Part shown: piece after piece, positions 33,865 through 41,783 of the stretch
Layout: every line of letters starts with the position of its first letter
Numbering within the stretch: position 1 is the first letter of the stretch
NCBI GenBank assembly: GCA_024228355.1
Contig: JAAETN010000526.1
Span: forward strand, 1 to 43,464
DNA from: Maribacter sp.
GTDB lineage: Bacteria; Bacteroidota; Bacteroidia; Flavobacteriales; Flavobacteriaceae
Direction of reading: 5' to 3'
Length of the DNA stretch: 43,464 bases
Position numbers and translations under genes: made by a program
The notes under the pieces: generated by a model
The model's database searches: none
The model's input: the letters and a program-made list of their open reading frames with translations, nothing else
What the model was told of the DNA's origin: nothing

Positions 33865-33884
33865 CAAACATAGGAATTAATTCC
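33865..33884 (-). promoter_or_regulatory. gcvP -7 box with adjoining palindrome
   Basis: Minus-strand TATGTTTG (33865-33872) matches TAnnTTTG, 20 bases before the gcvP ATG. Directly upstream is a perfect 12-base palindrome, GGAATTAATTCC (33873-33884), in the promoter spacer. No TTG is found at the -33 position, which would suit an activated promoter. The leader is too short for a riboswitch. Confidence 0.5.
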
Positions 33885-33969
33885 CTTAAAATTATCGGTT
33901 TATCGTTGAACTGGACTAAAGTTTTTAACCAATTTCAAAGGTTATAAACAGTTTGGGTATTTTTACCTA

Positions 33970-34794
33970 ATGAAGTTCCTGAAAAGAATATTTAATTTTT
34001 ACTTGGATGCTAGTATCCATGTGGGATTAGCCGTATTTGCCTTACTCAAGGTTACATCTATTCTTTTTAAGGTTGAATTGAGTAATCATCTATCTTTTTT
34101 TGTCTTTTTGGGAACTATTGTCTGCTATAATTTCATTAAATACGGGGTAGAAGCTGGTAAGTATATTTTGGTCAATAATAGATATCATAAAAGTATCCAG
34201 ATTTTTAGTTTAGTTGCTTTTGTTTTTGGCTGCTATCACGGATATTTTTTAAGTATTGATTCGTGGCTGATAATTTTGATTTTAACGGGTTTGACTGGTT
34301 TATATGCGTTGCCAGTACTACCGCAATCCAATAATTTAAGAAGCCTTGGCGGACTTAAAATATTTCTCGTCGCAATAGTCTGGTCAGGGATAACAGTTGT
34401 TTTGCCCTATACTGAAATAAGTAGGATTTTAGTTTGGGATGACTGGGTAGAAGTAGTACAGCGATTATTGTTGGTTTTAGTGTTAATGATTCCTTTTGAG
34501 ATAAGGGATTTGGCTTATGATAAACCCGAATTAAAGACCATACCGCAGCGTATAGGCGTAACAAAAACCAAAATTTTTGGCAGTTTTTTAGTACTTTTCT
34601 TCTTCTTCTTGACTTTTTTAAAGGATGACATATCTGAATTGGAACTTATTGCAAAGGCCGTGCTTTTTTTGATTTTGGGAGGATTGATGATTATAACCAA
34701 ACGCGATCAAACGCGATATTTTGCCTCTTTTTGGGTCGAATTCGTTCCCATTTTCTGGTGGTTTTTGATTTGGGGCCTCACGTTCTATTATTAA
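33970..34794 (+). CDS. UbiA-superfamily-like membrane protein
   Basis: 274 residues with about eight membrane helices. The second aspartate-rich motif of UbiA prenyltransferases is visible as EIRDLAYD (D180, D184), followed by KTIPQRIG (189-196), and YALPVLP matches a family loop. The first motif, normally NDxxDxxxD, reads YNFIKYGVE here (N54, E61 remain), so the usual metal-diphosphate site is incomplete. It may be a non-prenyltransferase relative. The gene is alone on its strand, and its stop codon overlaps the convergent anti-sigma-like gene by 4 bases. Confidence 0.72.
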   Translation: MKFLKRIFNFYLDASIHVGLAVFALLKVTSILFKVELSNHLSFFVFLGTIVCYNFIKYGVEAGKYILVNNRYHKSIQIFSLVAFVFGCYHGYFLSIDSWLIILILTGLTGLYALPVLPQSNNLRSLGGLKIFLVAIVWSGITVVLPYTEISRILVWDDWVEVVQRLLLVLVLMIPFEIRDLAYDKPELKTIPQRIGVTKTKIFGSFLVLFFFFLTFLKDDISELELIAKAVLFLILGGLMIITKRDQTRYFASFWVEFVPIFWWFLIWGLTFYY

Positions 34795-35018
34795 ATTTTA
34801 TCCTGCAGGTCTTTTTTCATTATCAATTTGTCTTTAGCAGGCAAACAGTGAAGTGGTGCTTTATCACAGAGCGCAGTTAGTTCGGCGTTCCTTTTAGAAA
34901 ATTTAGAGCAGGTATTACAGTAGAGTAAGTGCATTACCAATTTTATTTTTTCTATAAAAGACGCTTCCTTATATTGTTTTTTGTTGCAGATTATAGCTGC
35001 CTCATCACACGAAATCAT
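34791..35018 (-). CDS. Small zinc-binding anti-sigma-like protein
   Basis: 75 residues, soluble, with no membrane segment. C4, then H30-x3-C34-x2-C37, gives a Cys-x25-His-x3-Cys-x2-Cys spacing that matches the zinc anti-sigma (ZAS) pattern; the C-to-H spacing equals that recalled for RsrA (C11, H37, C41, C44). Three more cysteines (C11, C51, C58) are present. It starts one base after the sigma factor stop (TAA-T-ATG), strongly suggesting translational coupling. The sigma-binding role is inferred from the motif and the neighbour. Confidence 0.72.
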   Translation of the reverse strand: MISCDEAAIICNKKQYKEASFIEKIKLVMHLLYCNTCSKFSKRNAELTALCDKAPLHCLPAKDKLIMKKDLQDKI

Positions 35019-35019
35019 A

Positions 35020-35574
35020 TTAAAACCAATTTTGATTCAGGCAACCCATCAAGGCAGTTCTGGCCCTATGTATCATTACCCAAAGGTTAGACGGATTTAT
35101 CCCGAGTTCTTTACAAATATCTTCTGTGCTCATACCTTGAATGGTCTTCATTATAAAGACCAATGATTGTTTTTTTGGTAATTTGGAAATGCATTCCTGA
35201 ATAGCCAAACCTAATTCCTCATTTTCAATTCTATCATTTTCCAACGTACTAATGGGGTCGGCTACTTGTTCCTCTAACCAATCACCATCAGTATCGCTGT
35301 GTGAGCTATAGCTCATACGAACTTCAGCTTTTCCTTTATTAGAATATATCTTTCGATAATGGTCTATTACCTTTCTTTTGAGAATTGCAATTAGCCAGGT
35401 GCGCTCGGCTGCTGTACCTTTATAGTTCTTGGCTGACTTCAATCCGGCAAAAAATGTTTCCTGCACCAAATCTTTTGCAACCTCAGTATCACTTACGCGA
35501 GATACTGCATAATTAAAGAGGTAATCAGCGTATTGATCTACCCAATTTTCTGGATGTAACTGGTGCGTCTCCAT
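35020..35574 (-). CDS. ECF-type RNA polymerase sigma factor
   Basis: 184 residues with the two ECF domains. Region 2 includes AKDLVQETFFAGLKSAKNYKG, then TWLIAILKRKVIDHYRK. Region 4 includes LPKKQSLVFIMKTIQGMSTEDICKELGI, then NLWVMIHRARTALMGCL, a helix-turn-helix. A charged linker (about 90-125) separates them. The start is ATG at 35574; a TTG 21 bases upstream is less likely. It is followed by the ZAS-like gene and is divergent from the rhodanese lipoprotein. Confidence 0.92.
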   Translation of the reverse strand: METHQLHPENWVDQYADYLFNYAVSRVSDTEVAKDLVQETFFAGLKSAKNYKGTAAERTWLIAILKRKVIDHYRKIYSNKGKAEVRMSYSSHSDTDGDWLEEQVADPISTLENDRIENEELGLAIQECISKLPKKQSLVFIMKTIQGMSTEDICKELGINPSNLWVMIHRARTALMGCLNQNWF

Positions 35575-35601
35575 GAATTTTGTTATTCTTCCCAAAAGTA
35601 G

Positions 35602-35635
35602 TTGATTTTTTTGTTAACAAATATGTTTATTTTTA
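35602..35635. promoter_or_regulatory. Divergent control region with palindrome TTTGTTAACAAA
   Basis: The 78-base gap between the sigma gene and the rhodanese gene contains a perfect 12-base palindrome (35610-35621). On the plus strand, TTG (35602-35604) and TATTTTTA (35628-35635), 23 bases apart, form a likely promoter for the rhodanese gene with the palindrome in its spacer. The same palindrome lies upstream of the sigma gene start. Confidence 0.5.
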
Positions 35636-35652
35636 GAGCAAACTAGTTTAGC

Positions 35653-36009
35653 ATGAAGAATTTCATTTTAGTTGCCGTTGTTCTTTTATTTAATTTTGGA
35701 TGTTCCCAAATAAAAGAAAAGCATATCACAGAAGTCTCACGGAGCGAACTTGAAAATGTGATTTTAGTTGATGTGAGAACCCCAAAGGAGTTTAATGCTG
35801 GTCATTTGGAGAATTCATTGAATATTGACTGGTTAGGGGATAGTTTTATAGAGGAATTTGAAAAAATCAAAAAAGACAAGTCCATTTACCTTTATTGTAG
35901 AAGTGGTAGGCGAAGTGCCTATGCGACCAAGTACCTTGATTCTTTGGGATACACAAGCGTTTACAACCTAACAGGAGGATATATAGCTTGGGAAGAAAAG
36001 AACAAGTAA
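35653..36009 (+). CDS. Rhodanese-domain lipoprotein
   Basis: 118 residues. A short signal peptide ends FNFGC (C17), so the protein is likely lipid-anchored in the periplasm; no surface-export signal follows. One rhodanese domain fills the rest. LVDVRTPKEFNAGHLENSLNI is the entry motif, and the active loop is C82-RSGRR (82-87), carrying the sulfur-accepting cysteine. Possible roles are sulfur transfer or handling of periplasmic thiols. It is divergent from the sigma/anti-sigma pair and meets the M3 peptidase gene with a 1-base gap. Confidence 0.88.
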   Translation: MKNFILVAVVLLFNFGCSQIKEKHITEVSRSELENVILVDVRTPKEFNAGHLENSLNIDWLGDSFIEEFEKIKKDKSIYLYCRSGRRSAYATKYLDSLGYTSVYNLTGGYIAWEEKNK

Positions 36010-36010
36010 G

Positions 36011-38032
36011 TTATTTTTGTAATAAACCAGCACGTTCCAATAGAGCTTCGACTTTAGGTTCGGCACCCCTAAAGCGTTTATACAAAATCATAGGCTTTTC
36101 CGTACCTCCCTTAGAAAGAACATTATCCTTGAATTTTGTGGAGATTTCTTTGTTGAATATCCCTTTTTCCTTAAAATACGCAAAAGCATCGGCATCTAGG
36201 ACTTCTGCCCATTTATAGCTGTAATAACCGGAGGAGTAACCTCCTTGAAAAATATGCGAGAACGCTGTACTCATACAGGTTTCAATAGTCTTCGGATATA
36301 GAATGGTATCTTCGAAAGCTATTGTTTCGTGATCTTTAACATTAGTTATTTTTGAAGGGTCCGCAGCGTGCCAAGACATGTCCAATAAACCAAAACTTAT
36401 TTGGCGAAGGGTTGCCATCCCTTCTTGAAAAGTAGCAGATTCCTTTATTTTCTGTACCAATTCCATCGGAATAATTTCGCCAGTTTCGAAATGTGTTGCA
36501 AAAAGTTCGAGGGCCTCTTTTTCATAACACCAATTTTCCATTACCTGACTAGGTAACTCAACGAAATCCCAGTATACCGAAGTACCAGATAGGCTGGGGT
36601 AAGTTGTATTCGCGAGCATGCCATGCAAACCATGGCCGAATTCGTGGAATAAGGTGGTGACTTCATTGAAAGTAAGTAAAGATGGTTTACTTGGTGTTGA
36701 CAGTGTAAAATTGCAGACGTTTGAGATATGTGGACGCACATTCTCACCATTTTTTATGTATTGCGGTTTGTATGAGGTCATCCATGCACCACCCCGCTTA
36801 CCTACCCTAGGGTGAAAATCGGCGTAGAACAGTGAAATAAGATTGCCATTTGTATCTTTTACCTTATAAGTCTTCACTTCATCATGGTACGTATCAATAT
36901 CAGAGACTTCTTCAAATTTGAGGCCGAACAATTTTTCTGCTACTTTAAAAACGCCAGCGATAACATTCTCTAATTTAAAATAGGGCTTCAACTTCTCATC
37001 ATCAAGATCGAATAGTTTTTGTTTTAGCTTTTCGGAATAGTAGGACCCATCCCATTTTTGCAATTGTTCAATTCCGTCTAATTCCTTCGCAAAATCCTCC
37101 AATTGCTTGAATTCCCTTTCAGCTGCTGGTTTGGCTTTTTCCAAAAGCTCGTTCAAAAATTCATGAACTTTTTCAGGAGTCTCCGCCATGCGCTCTTCCA
37201 ATACAAAATGGGCATGGGTTTTATAACCCAAAAGAACCGCTCTTTCATGACGTAGATTGGCAATCTTAAGTATGTTTTCCTGATTGTCCAATTCATCATT
37301 ATGAAAACCCTTGCTGCCAAAAGCCAAGGAAAGCTTCTTACGAAGCGCTCTGTTCTTGGCATATTTCATGAATGGGATGTAACTCGGATAATCCAAGGTT
37401 ATCAACCATCCTTCTTTATCCTTTGATTCTGCCAATTGGGCAGCGGCCTCCTTTTCACCCTCTGGTAAACCATCTAACTGATTTTCGTCATTAAGGTGCA
37501 TTTCGTAATTATTGGTCTCGGCCAGTACATTCTCACCAAATTTTAATTTAAGTTTGGAAAGGTCTGCATCAATCTCTCGCAAGCGTTTCTTTTTCTCTTC
37601 ACTTAAATTTGCCCCGTTTCTACTGAAACTTTTATATTTTTTATCTAGTAAAGTGTCTTCCTCAACTGTTAACTTAAGCTGGTCTTTTTGAATATAAATA
37701 GCTTTTACTCTATTGAATAATGCGGGGTTCAATGTTATATCATTGCTGAATTCTGATAGTAATGGAGATACCTCTTGGGCAATTTTTTGTATTTCCTCAT
37801 TTGTCTCGGCAGAATTTAAATTGAAAAACACACTTGAAATGCGGTCTAGTTGTTGTCCCGAAAAATCCAAGGTCTTAATGGTGTTTTCAAACGAAGGCTC
37901 TGAGGGATTATTTGTTATATTGTCGATTTCTGCCCTAGCATCTTCAATAGCTTGAAGAAAAGCTGGTTTAAAATGTTCATTTTGGATTTTTGAAAATGGT
38001 GCGGTGTCAAAGGGCTGAAGAAGAGGGTTCAT
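36011..38032 (-). CDS. M3-family metallopeptidase (oligopeptidase A / Dcp type)
   Basis: 673 residues. A zinc oligopeptidase that degrades short peptides, probably cytoplasmic since no signal peptide is seen at the chosen start. The zinc motif HEFGHGLHG has H463, E464 and H467, and the third ligand is expected in the downstream Glu of WDFVELPSQVMENW. N-terminal LLQPFDTAPFSKI, and DARAEI and TLDFSGQQLDR further on, match the family. The frame continues 36 codons upstream, but the ATG at 38032 fits family N-termini. Confidence 0.94.
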   Translation of the reverse strand: MNPLLQPFDTAPFSKIQNEHFKPAFLQAIEDARAEIDNITNNPSEPSFENTIKTLDFSGQQLDRISSVFFNLNSAETNEEIQKIAQEVSPLLSEFSNDITLNPALFNRVKAIYIQKDQLKLTVEEDTLLDKKYKSFSRNGANLSEEKKKRLREIDADLSKLKLKFGENVLAETNNYEMHLNDENQLDGLPEGEKEAAAQLAESKDKEGWLITLDYPSYIPFMKYAKNRALRKKLSLAFGSKGFHNDELDNQENILKIANLRHERAVLLGYKTHAHFVLEERMAETPEKVHEFLNELLEKAKPAAEREFKQLEDFAKELDGIEQLQKWDGSYYSEKLKQKLFDLDDEKLKPYFKLENVIAGVFKVAEKLFGLKFEEVSDIDTYHDEVKTYKVKDTNGNLISLFYADFHPRVGKRGGAWMTSYKPQYIKNGENVRPHISNVCNFTLSTPSKPSLLTFNEVTTLFHEFGHGLHGMLANTTYPSLSGTSVYWDFVELPSQVMENWCYEKEALELFATHFETGEIIPMELVQKIKESATFQEGMATLRQISFGLLDMSWHAADPSKITNVKDHETIAFEDTILYPKTIETCMSTAFSHIFQGGYSSGYYSYKWAEVLDADAFAYFKEKGIFNKEISTKFKDNVLSKGGTEKPMILYKRFRGAEPKVEALLERAGLLQK

Positions 38033-38171
38033 TATAGGTTTATGCTTTTGTCTGTGTATGGGTTTATTAAGAGATTGCTTGGGATCTGAGAATTTTATTG
38101 CTACTAGGTTATTCGAAACCTGAAGCCATGAAAGCTTCATACTTTTGCTGCTAACTATTACGTGCCTACTC

Positions 38172-38663
38172 TTACTTTTTACTATTTACAGATTTCGCTC
38201 CTTCAATCACTTTTTGTTTCAATCCTTCTTTATAAAGTATGATTTTATCAGGCACGGGTTTATCAGGGCTACCAATAATTGGAGCAGCCAATATACCCGC
38301 ATTTTTAGCACCGTTTAAGGCGACAGTTGCGACAGGTACACCGCCTGGCATTTGTAGTATCGAAAGGACAGAATCCCAGCCGTCAATAGAGTTGCTGCTT
38401 TTAACAGGAACGCCAATTACGGGCAAAGGCGACATTGAAGCGACCATTCCAGGGAGGTGTGCTGCTCCTCCTGCTCCCGCAACTATTACTGAATAACCAT
38501 TTTTATGGGCATTTTGACTGAAGTCAAAAAGTTTTTCTGGGGTACGGTGGGCAGAAACAATGTCGACATCAACTTCAATATCAAATCCGTTTAATATGTC
38601 AATGGCCTCTTGCATTATAGGTAGGTCGCTAGTGCTTCCCATTACTACGGCTACTTTTTTCAT
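38172..38663 (-). CDS. purE: PurE, N5-CAIR mutase
   Basis: 163 residues. It moves the carboxyl group of N5-carboxyaminoimidazole ribonucleotide to carbon in purine synthesis. The active-site motifs are VVMGSTSDLP (near 5-14), SAHRTPEKL and AGGAAHLPGM with the flanking GVPV strand. The start is ATG at 38663. It lies 66 bases downstream of purK, which supplies its substrate. The two are probably one transcript, with an AT-rich repeat-like linker between them. Confidence 0.97.
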   Translation of the reverse strand: MKKVAVVMGSTSDLPIMQEAIDILNGFDIEVDVDIVSAHRTPEKLFDFSQNAHKNGYSVIVAGAGGAAHLPGMVASMSPLPVIGVPVKSSNSIDGWDSVLSILQMPGGVPVATVALNGAKNAGILAAPIIGSPDKPVPDKIILYKEGLKQKVIEGAKSVNSKK

Positions 38664-38729
38664 AAAATTCCAAATTTTAAATTCCAAATTCCAAATGATT
38701 ATTGGAAAATGGGATTTGGTTTTTGTGAT
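38664..38729. repeat. AT-rich AATTCCAAATT-type repeats between purK and purE
   Basis: The 66-base gap is built from repeated units of the form AAATTCCAAAT (38664-38698), followed by looser TTGGAAA/GGGATTTGG complements that could fold back on them. It is the only simple-repeat tract seen between co-directional genes here. Confidence 0.45.
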
Positions 38730-39884
38730 TTATTTGCTTATTACTTTTATCGTTTCCTTTACTTGTTGTGCAATTTTTCTGGCTTCCTCAATATCCTCAT
38801 TTATAATAGTCACATGACCCATTTTGCGAAAAGGCCTCGTTTGTTTTTTCCCATAGATATGTGGGGTAACTCCCTCCAATCTCAATATGTCTTCTATATT
38901 TTTATAGATAACATCACCGGTATATCCTTCCGCACCTACCAAATTTACCATTATACCAGCTACTTTGCTATCTGTATTCCCTAAAGGTAAGTCCAAAATG
39001 GCACGTATATGTTGTTCAAACTGGTTGGTATAGCTGGCCTCAATACTATAATGTCCACTATTATGGGGTCTAGGAGCAACTTCATTCACCAAGATTTCAT
39101 CTTCTTTGGTTTGGAACATTTCAACTGCCAAAAGACCTACATGTTTTATGCTATTAGAGACTTTTAAGGCTATCTTCCTCGCTTTCTGGGCGACCTTATC
39201 ATCAATACGAGCTGGACAAATAACATATTCTACCTGATTTGCTTCTGGGTGGAATTCCATTTCAACGACAGGGTAGGTATCCACATCACCACTCACATTT
39301 CGGGCAACAACCACGGCTAGCTCATTTTTGAACGGAATCATATCCTCTGTAATGCACTCCCCTTGAGGCAATCCATTTAAATCTTCAGTGCTGCGAATTA
39401 TTTTTACACCTTGTCCGTCATAACCGAATTGTGCACTTTTCCACACAAACGGGAACTCCAGACTAACATGCTCAATACTGTCCTTTATTTCACTGGCATA
39501 AGCAAAACGGGAAAAAGGAGCGGTTGGAATATCATTATCAACATAAAACAATTTTTGCTTGGCTTTGTTTTGTATAATCCGCAATGCCGATGTGGGTGGA
39601 TACACTTTTACCCCCTCAACTTCCAACCTCTCAAGGGCATTAATATTTACATTTTCAATCTCAATAGTAAGCACATCGACGGTTAGACCAAAGTTGTAAA
39701 CCGCCTCAAAATCCAGTAAATCCCCAATTACAAATTCATTACAGGCTATTTTACAAGGAGCTTCATTAGAGGCATCCATTACCTTAGTGTAAATGTCAAA
39801 TTTCCGGGTTTCGTACAATATCATTTTACCCAGTTGTCCACCACCTAGAATTCCCAGTTTAAAGTCAGAAGAAAAATAATCCAT
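38730..39884 (-). CDS. purK: PurK, N5-CAIR synthetase
   Basis: 384-residue ATP-grasp enzyme that carboxylates aminoimidazole ribonucleotide with ATP and bicarbonate. The N-terminal KLGILGGGQLGKM is the AIR site. FPFVWKSAQFGYDGQG is the ATP-grasp lysine and glycine loop, and EILVNEVAPRPHNSGHY carries the metal-binding Glu/Asn. The start is ATG at 39884; a TTG 12 bases upstream is less likely. It heads the purK-purE pair. A TATTTTTG box lies upstream at 39932-39939 on the minus strand. Confidence 0.97.
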   Translation of the reverse strand: MDYFSSDFKLGILGGGQLGKMILYETRKFDIYTKVMDASNEAPCKIACNEFVIGDLLDFEAVYNFGLTVDVLTIEIENVNINALERLEVEGVKVYPPTSALRIIQNKAKQKLFYVDNDIPTAPFSRFAYASEIKDSIEHVSLEFPFVWKSAQFGYDGQGVKIIRSTEDLNGLPQGECITEDMIPFKNELAVVVARNVSGDVDTYPVVEMEFHPEANQVEYVICPARIDDKVAQKARKIALKVSNSIKHVGLLAVEMFQTKEDEILVNEVAPRPHNSGHYSIEASYTNQFEQHIRAILDLPLGNTDSKVAGIMVNLVGAEGYTGDVIYKNIEDILRLEGVTPHIYGKKQTRPFRKMGHVTIINEDIEEARKIAQQVKETIKVISK

Positions 39885-39931
39885 ACGACTATTCAAGCAG
39901 TTAGGGTTAATGAATTTTTAGATAATTGCAA

Positions 39932-40000
39932 CAAAAATACACCGAATTCTTAAAACTATATGGCTGTCATTTAAAAAGAGAAATCAAAATGGTATCTTTG
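39932..40000. promoter_or_regulatory. Divergent -7 boxes for purK and hpt-adk
   Basis: Minus-strand TATTTTTG (39932-39939) stands 48 bases before the purK ATG. Plus-strand TATCTTTG (39993-40000) stands 22 bases before the TTG start of the Hpt-Adk gene. Both match TAnnTTTG exactly. No convincing -33 TTG was found for either. Confidence 0.5.
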
Positions 40001-40022
40001 CCGTCTTAGTAAGTTTAAACCA

Positions 40023-41129
40023 TTGATAAAACTTCACGATAAATACTTCAAACCTTTTATTAGCGAGGAAGAGATTCTTTCGGCGGTCAAATCAATTGCT
40101 GAAAAAATTGCTGCGGACTATAAAGACAAGACACCTGTGTTTGTTGGGGTCTTGAATGGAGCTTTTATGTTCGTTGCTGATTTTTTAAAGGCGTATCCGC
40201 ATCCCTGCGAAGTTTCATTCGTAAAATTAAGCTCTTATCAGGGTTTGACCTCAACGGGGATTGTAGAGACCTTATTGGATCCACCAGACAATTTGCAGGG
40301 TAAAAGCGTTATTATTCTGGAGGATATTATTGACTCTGGCCGCACATTGAAGGAATTGGTACATCTGTTCAATAATACGAATGTAAAAGAGTATAAAATT
40401 GCAAGCTTATTCTACAAATCAGAGGTTTATAATGGCGAATACCCCATTGATTACATAGGCATAAACATCCCAGATAAATTTATCGTAGGTTACGGACTTG
40501 ATTATCTTGAGTTGGGTCGTAATCTAAGAGAAGTATACCAATTAAATAAAAAGCATATGATTAATCTTGTCCTTTTCGGCAAACCAGGAGCCGGAAAAGG
40601 TACTCAGGCCGAGTTTTTAAAAGATAAATACAATTTAAAGCATATTTCTACCGGAGATGTTTTTCGATATAATATCAAAAATGGAACAGAATTAGGGACC
40701 TTGGCCAAGTCGTATATGGACAAAGGAGATTTGGTCCCTGATGAGGTGACTATAAAAATGTTGGAAGACGAGGTAGTGAAAAATCCTGAAGCAAGTGGAT
40801 TTATTTTCGACGGATTTCCTAGAACAACTGCGCAAGCTGAAGCTTTGGATAAATTCCTGGAATCAAGAAAAATGAAAATTGATGCAACACTTGCACTTGA
40901 TGCCGATGATGAGATCTTGATCCAACGTTTGTTGGAACGTGGTAAGCTGAGTGGAAGAATCGATGATCAGGACGAGTCCAAAATCAGGAATAGATTTGTG
41001 GAATACAATCAAAAGACTGCTCCCTTACAAGCCTATTATGAGGCCCAAGGTAAATACCACAGTGTGAATGGCATTGGTGCCATTGAGGACATTACCCACC
41101 GCTTGGGTAAGGTAATTGAGGAGCTGTAA
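40023..41129 (+). CDS. adk: Hypoxanthine phosphoribosyltransferase / adenylate kinase fusion
   Basis: 368 residues with two complete enzymes. Residues 1 to about 175 are a purine phosphoribosyltransferase, with PRPP loop ILEDIIDSGRTL (98-109) and GVLNGAFMF earlier. From 179 an adenylate kinase begins. Its P-loop is GKPGAGKGT (186-194), followed by STGDVFR, DGFPRT and a short LID (GRIDDQDE) without zinc cysteines. The first enzyme makes IMP/GMP from bases; the second balances AMP, ADP and ATP. The start is TTG at 40023, since no ATG precedes the first strand. ATG at 40557 (M179) could start a free Adk. Confidence 0.93.
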   Translation: MIKLHDKYFKPFISEEEILSAVKSIAEKIAADYKDKTPVFVGVLNGAFMFVADFLKAYPHPCEVSFVKLSSYQGLTSTGIVETLLDPPDNLQGKSVIILEDIIDSGRTLKELVHLFNNTNVKEYKIASLFYKSEVYNGEYPIDYIGINIPDKFIVGYGLDYLELGRNLREVYQLNKKHMINLVLFGKPGAGKGTQAEFLKDKYNLKHISTGDVFRYNIKNGTELGTLAKSYMDKGDLVPDEVTIKMLEDEVVKNPEASGFIFDGFPRTTAQAEALDKFLESRKMKIDATLALDADDEILIQRLLERGKLSGRIDDQDESKIRNRFVEYNQKTAPLQAYYEAQGKYHSVNGIGAIEDITHRLGKVIEEL

Positions 41130-41156
41130 GGTATTTTTGAGTTCTGTAGTGTATAT

Positions 41157-41678
41157 ATGAATTTTGATCTTCAACCCTTACTACAGTCTGATTTGGTGGT
41201 TATTAGGCCATTGAAAACGGAAGACTTTAATAATTTGTATGAGGTCGCCTCTGATCCACTGATATGGGTACAACACCAAAACCAAAATCGTCATACGTTA
41301 GAAGAGTTTACCCAGTTTTTTAGGGAGTCACAGGCATCACTCGGTGCATTGACCATAGTGAATAAGAAAACCAAACAGATTATTGGAAGTTCAAGATTCA
41401 AAATTATCGATGATGCTGAAGGAGTAGTTGAAATTGGTTGGTCATTTTTGGCCAGGAAATATTGGGGCGGCTTTTATAATGGGGATATAAAGAAGTTAAT
41501 GGTGAATTATGCCCTGAATTCCCGTAAGAAGGTCATTTTTTATGTTGACTCTAAAAACTTTCGGTCACAACGTGCTCTGGAAAAGTTAGGGGCAAAGAAG
41601 TCCAGGAATTTTCTAAAATCATGGGTTTTGCCAGAAAACAAAGGAATGACCTATGTAATCGATAAAAAGTTTGAATAA
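41157..41678 (+). CDS. GNAT-family N-acetyltransferase
   Basis: 173 residues with the RimJ/RimL-like acetyltransferase pattern. It opens LVVIRPLKTEDFNNLYEVASDP, then QIIGSSRFKIID and VEIGWSFLARKYWGGFYN (strand beta4 and the start of the acetyl-CoA site), and ends NFRSQRALEKLGAK. The pyrophosphate-binding R/QxxGxG/A loop is weak. The substrate is unknown. A TATTTTTG box at 41132-41139, just after the adk stop, suggests it can be expressed separately. Confidence 0.85.
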   Translation: MNFDLQPLLQSDLVVIRPLKTEDFNNLYEVASDPLIWVQHQNQNRHTLEEFTQFFRESQASLGALTIVNKKTKQIIGSSRFKIIDDAEGVVEIGWSFLARKYWGGFYNGDIKKLMVNYALNSRKKVIFYVDSKNFRSQRALEKLGAKKSRNFLKSWVLPENKGMTYVIDKKFE

Positions 41679-41756
41679 CAGATAAAAATTTGGATTTTCC
41701 GCTTCTAGTCGATTTTATTGTCTTTCCTGTATTTTGTTTGACATTTACCTACCAAA

Positions 41757-41783
41757 TTGCATCCACCAAATTCATTACTTTTG
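41757..41783 (+). promoter_or_regulatory. Promoter of obg
   Basis: TTG (41757-41759), 16 bases, TACTTTTG (41776-41783): exact -7 consensus. The expected transcript start falls just before a 7-base hairpin, GTTTCAG/CTGAAAC (41792-41798, 41807-41813), so the obg message probably begins with a stem-loop. Confidence 0.6.

Noticed and set aside
33845-33969. Glycine riboswitch ahead of gcvP
   Set aside because: The -7 box lies only 20 bases before the ATG, leaving no room, and the sequence lacks the conserved purine-rich core of that riboswitch.
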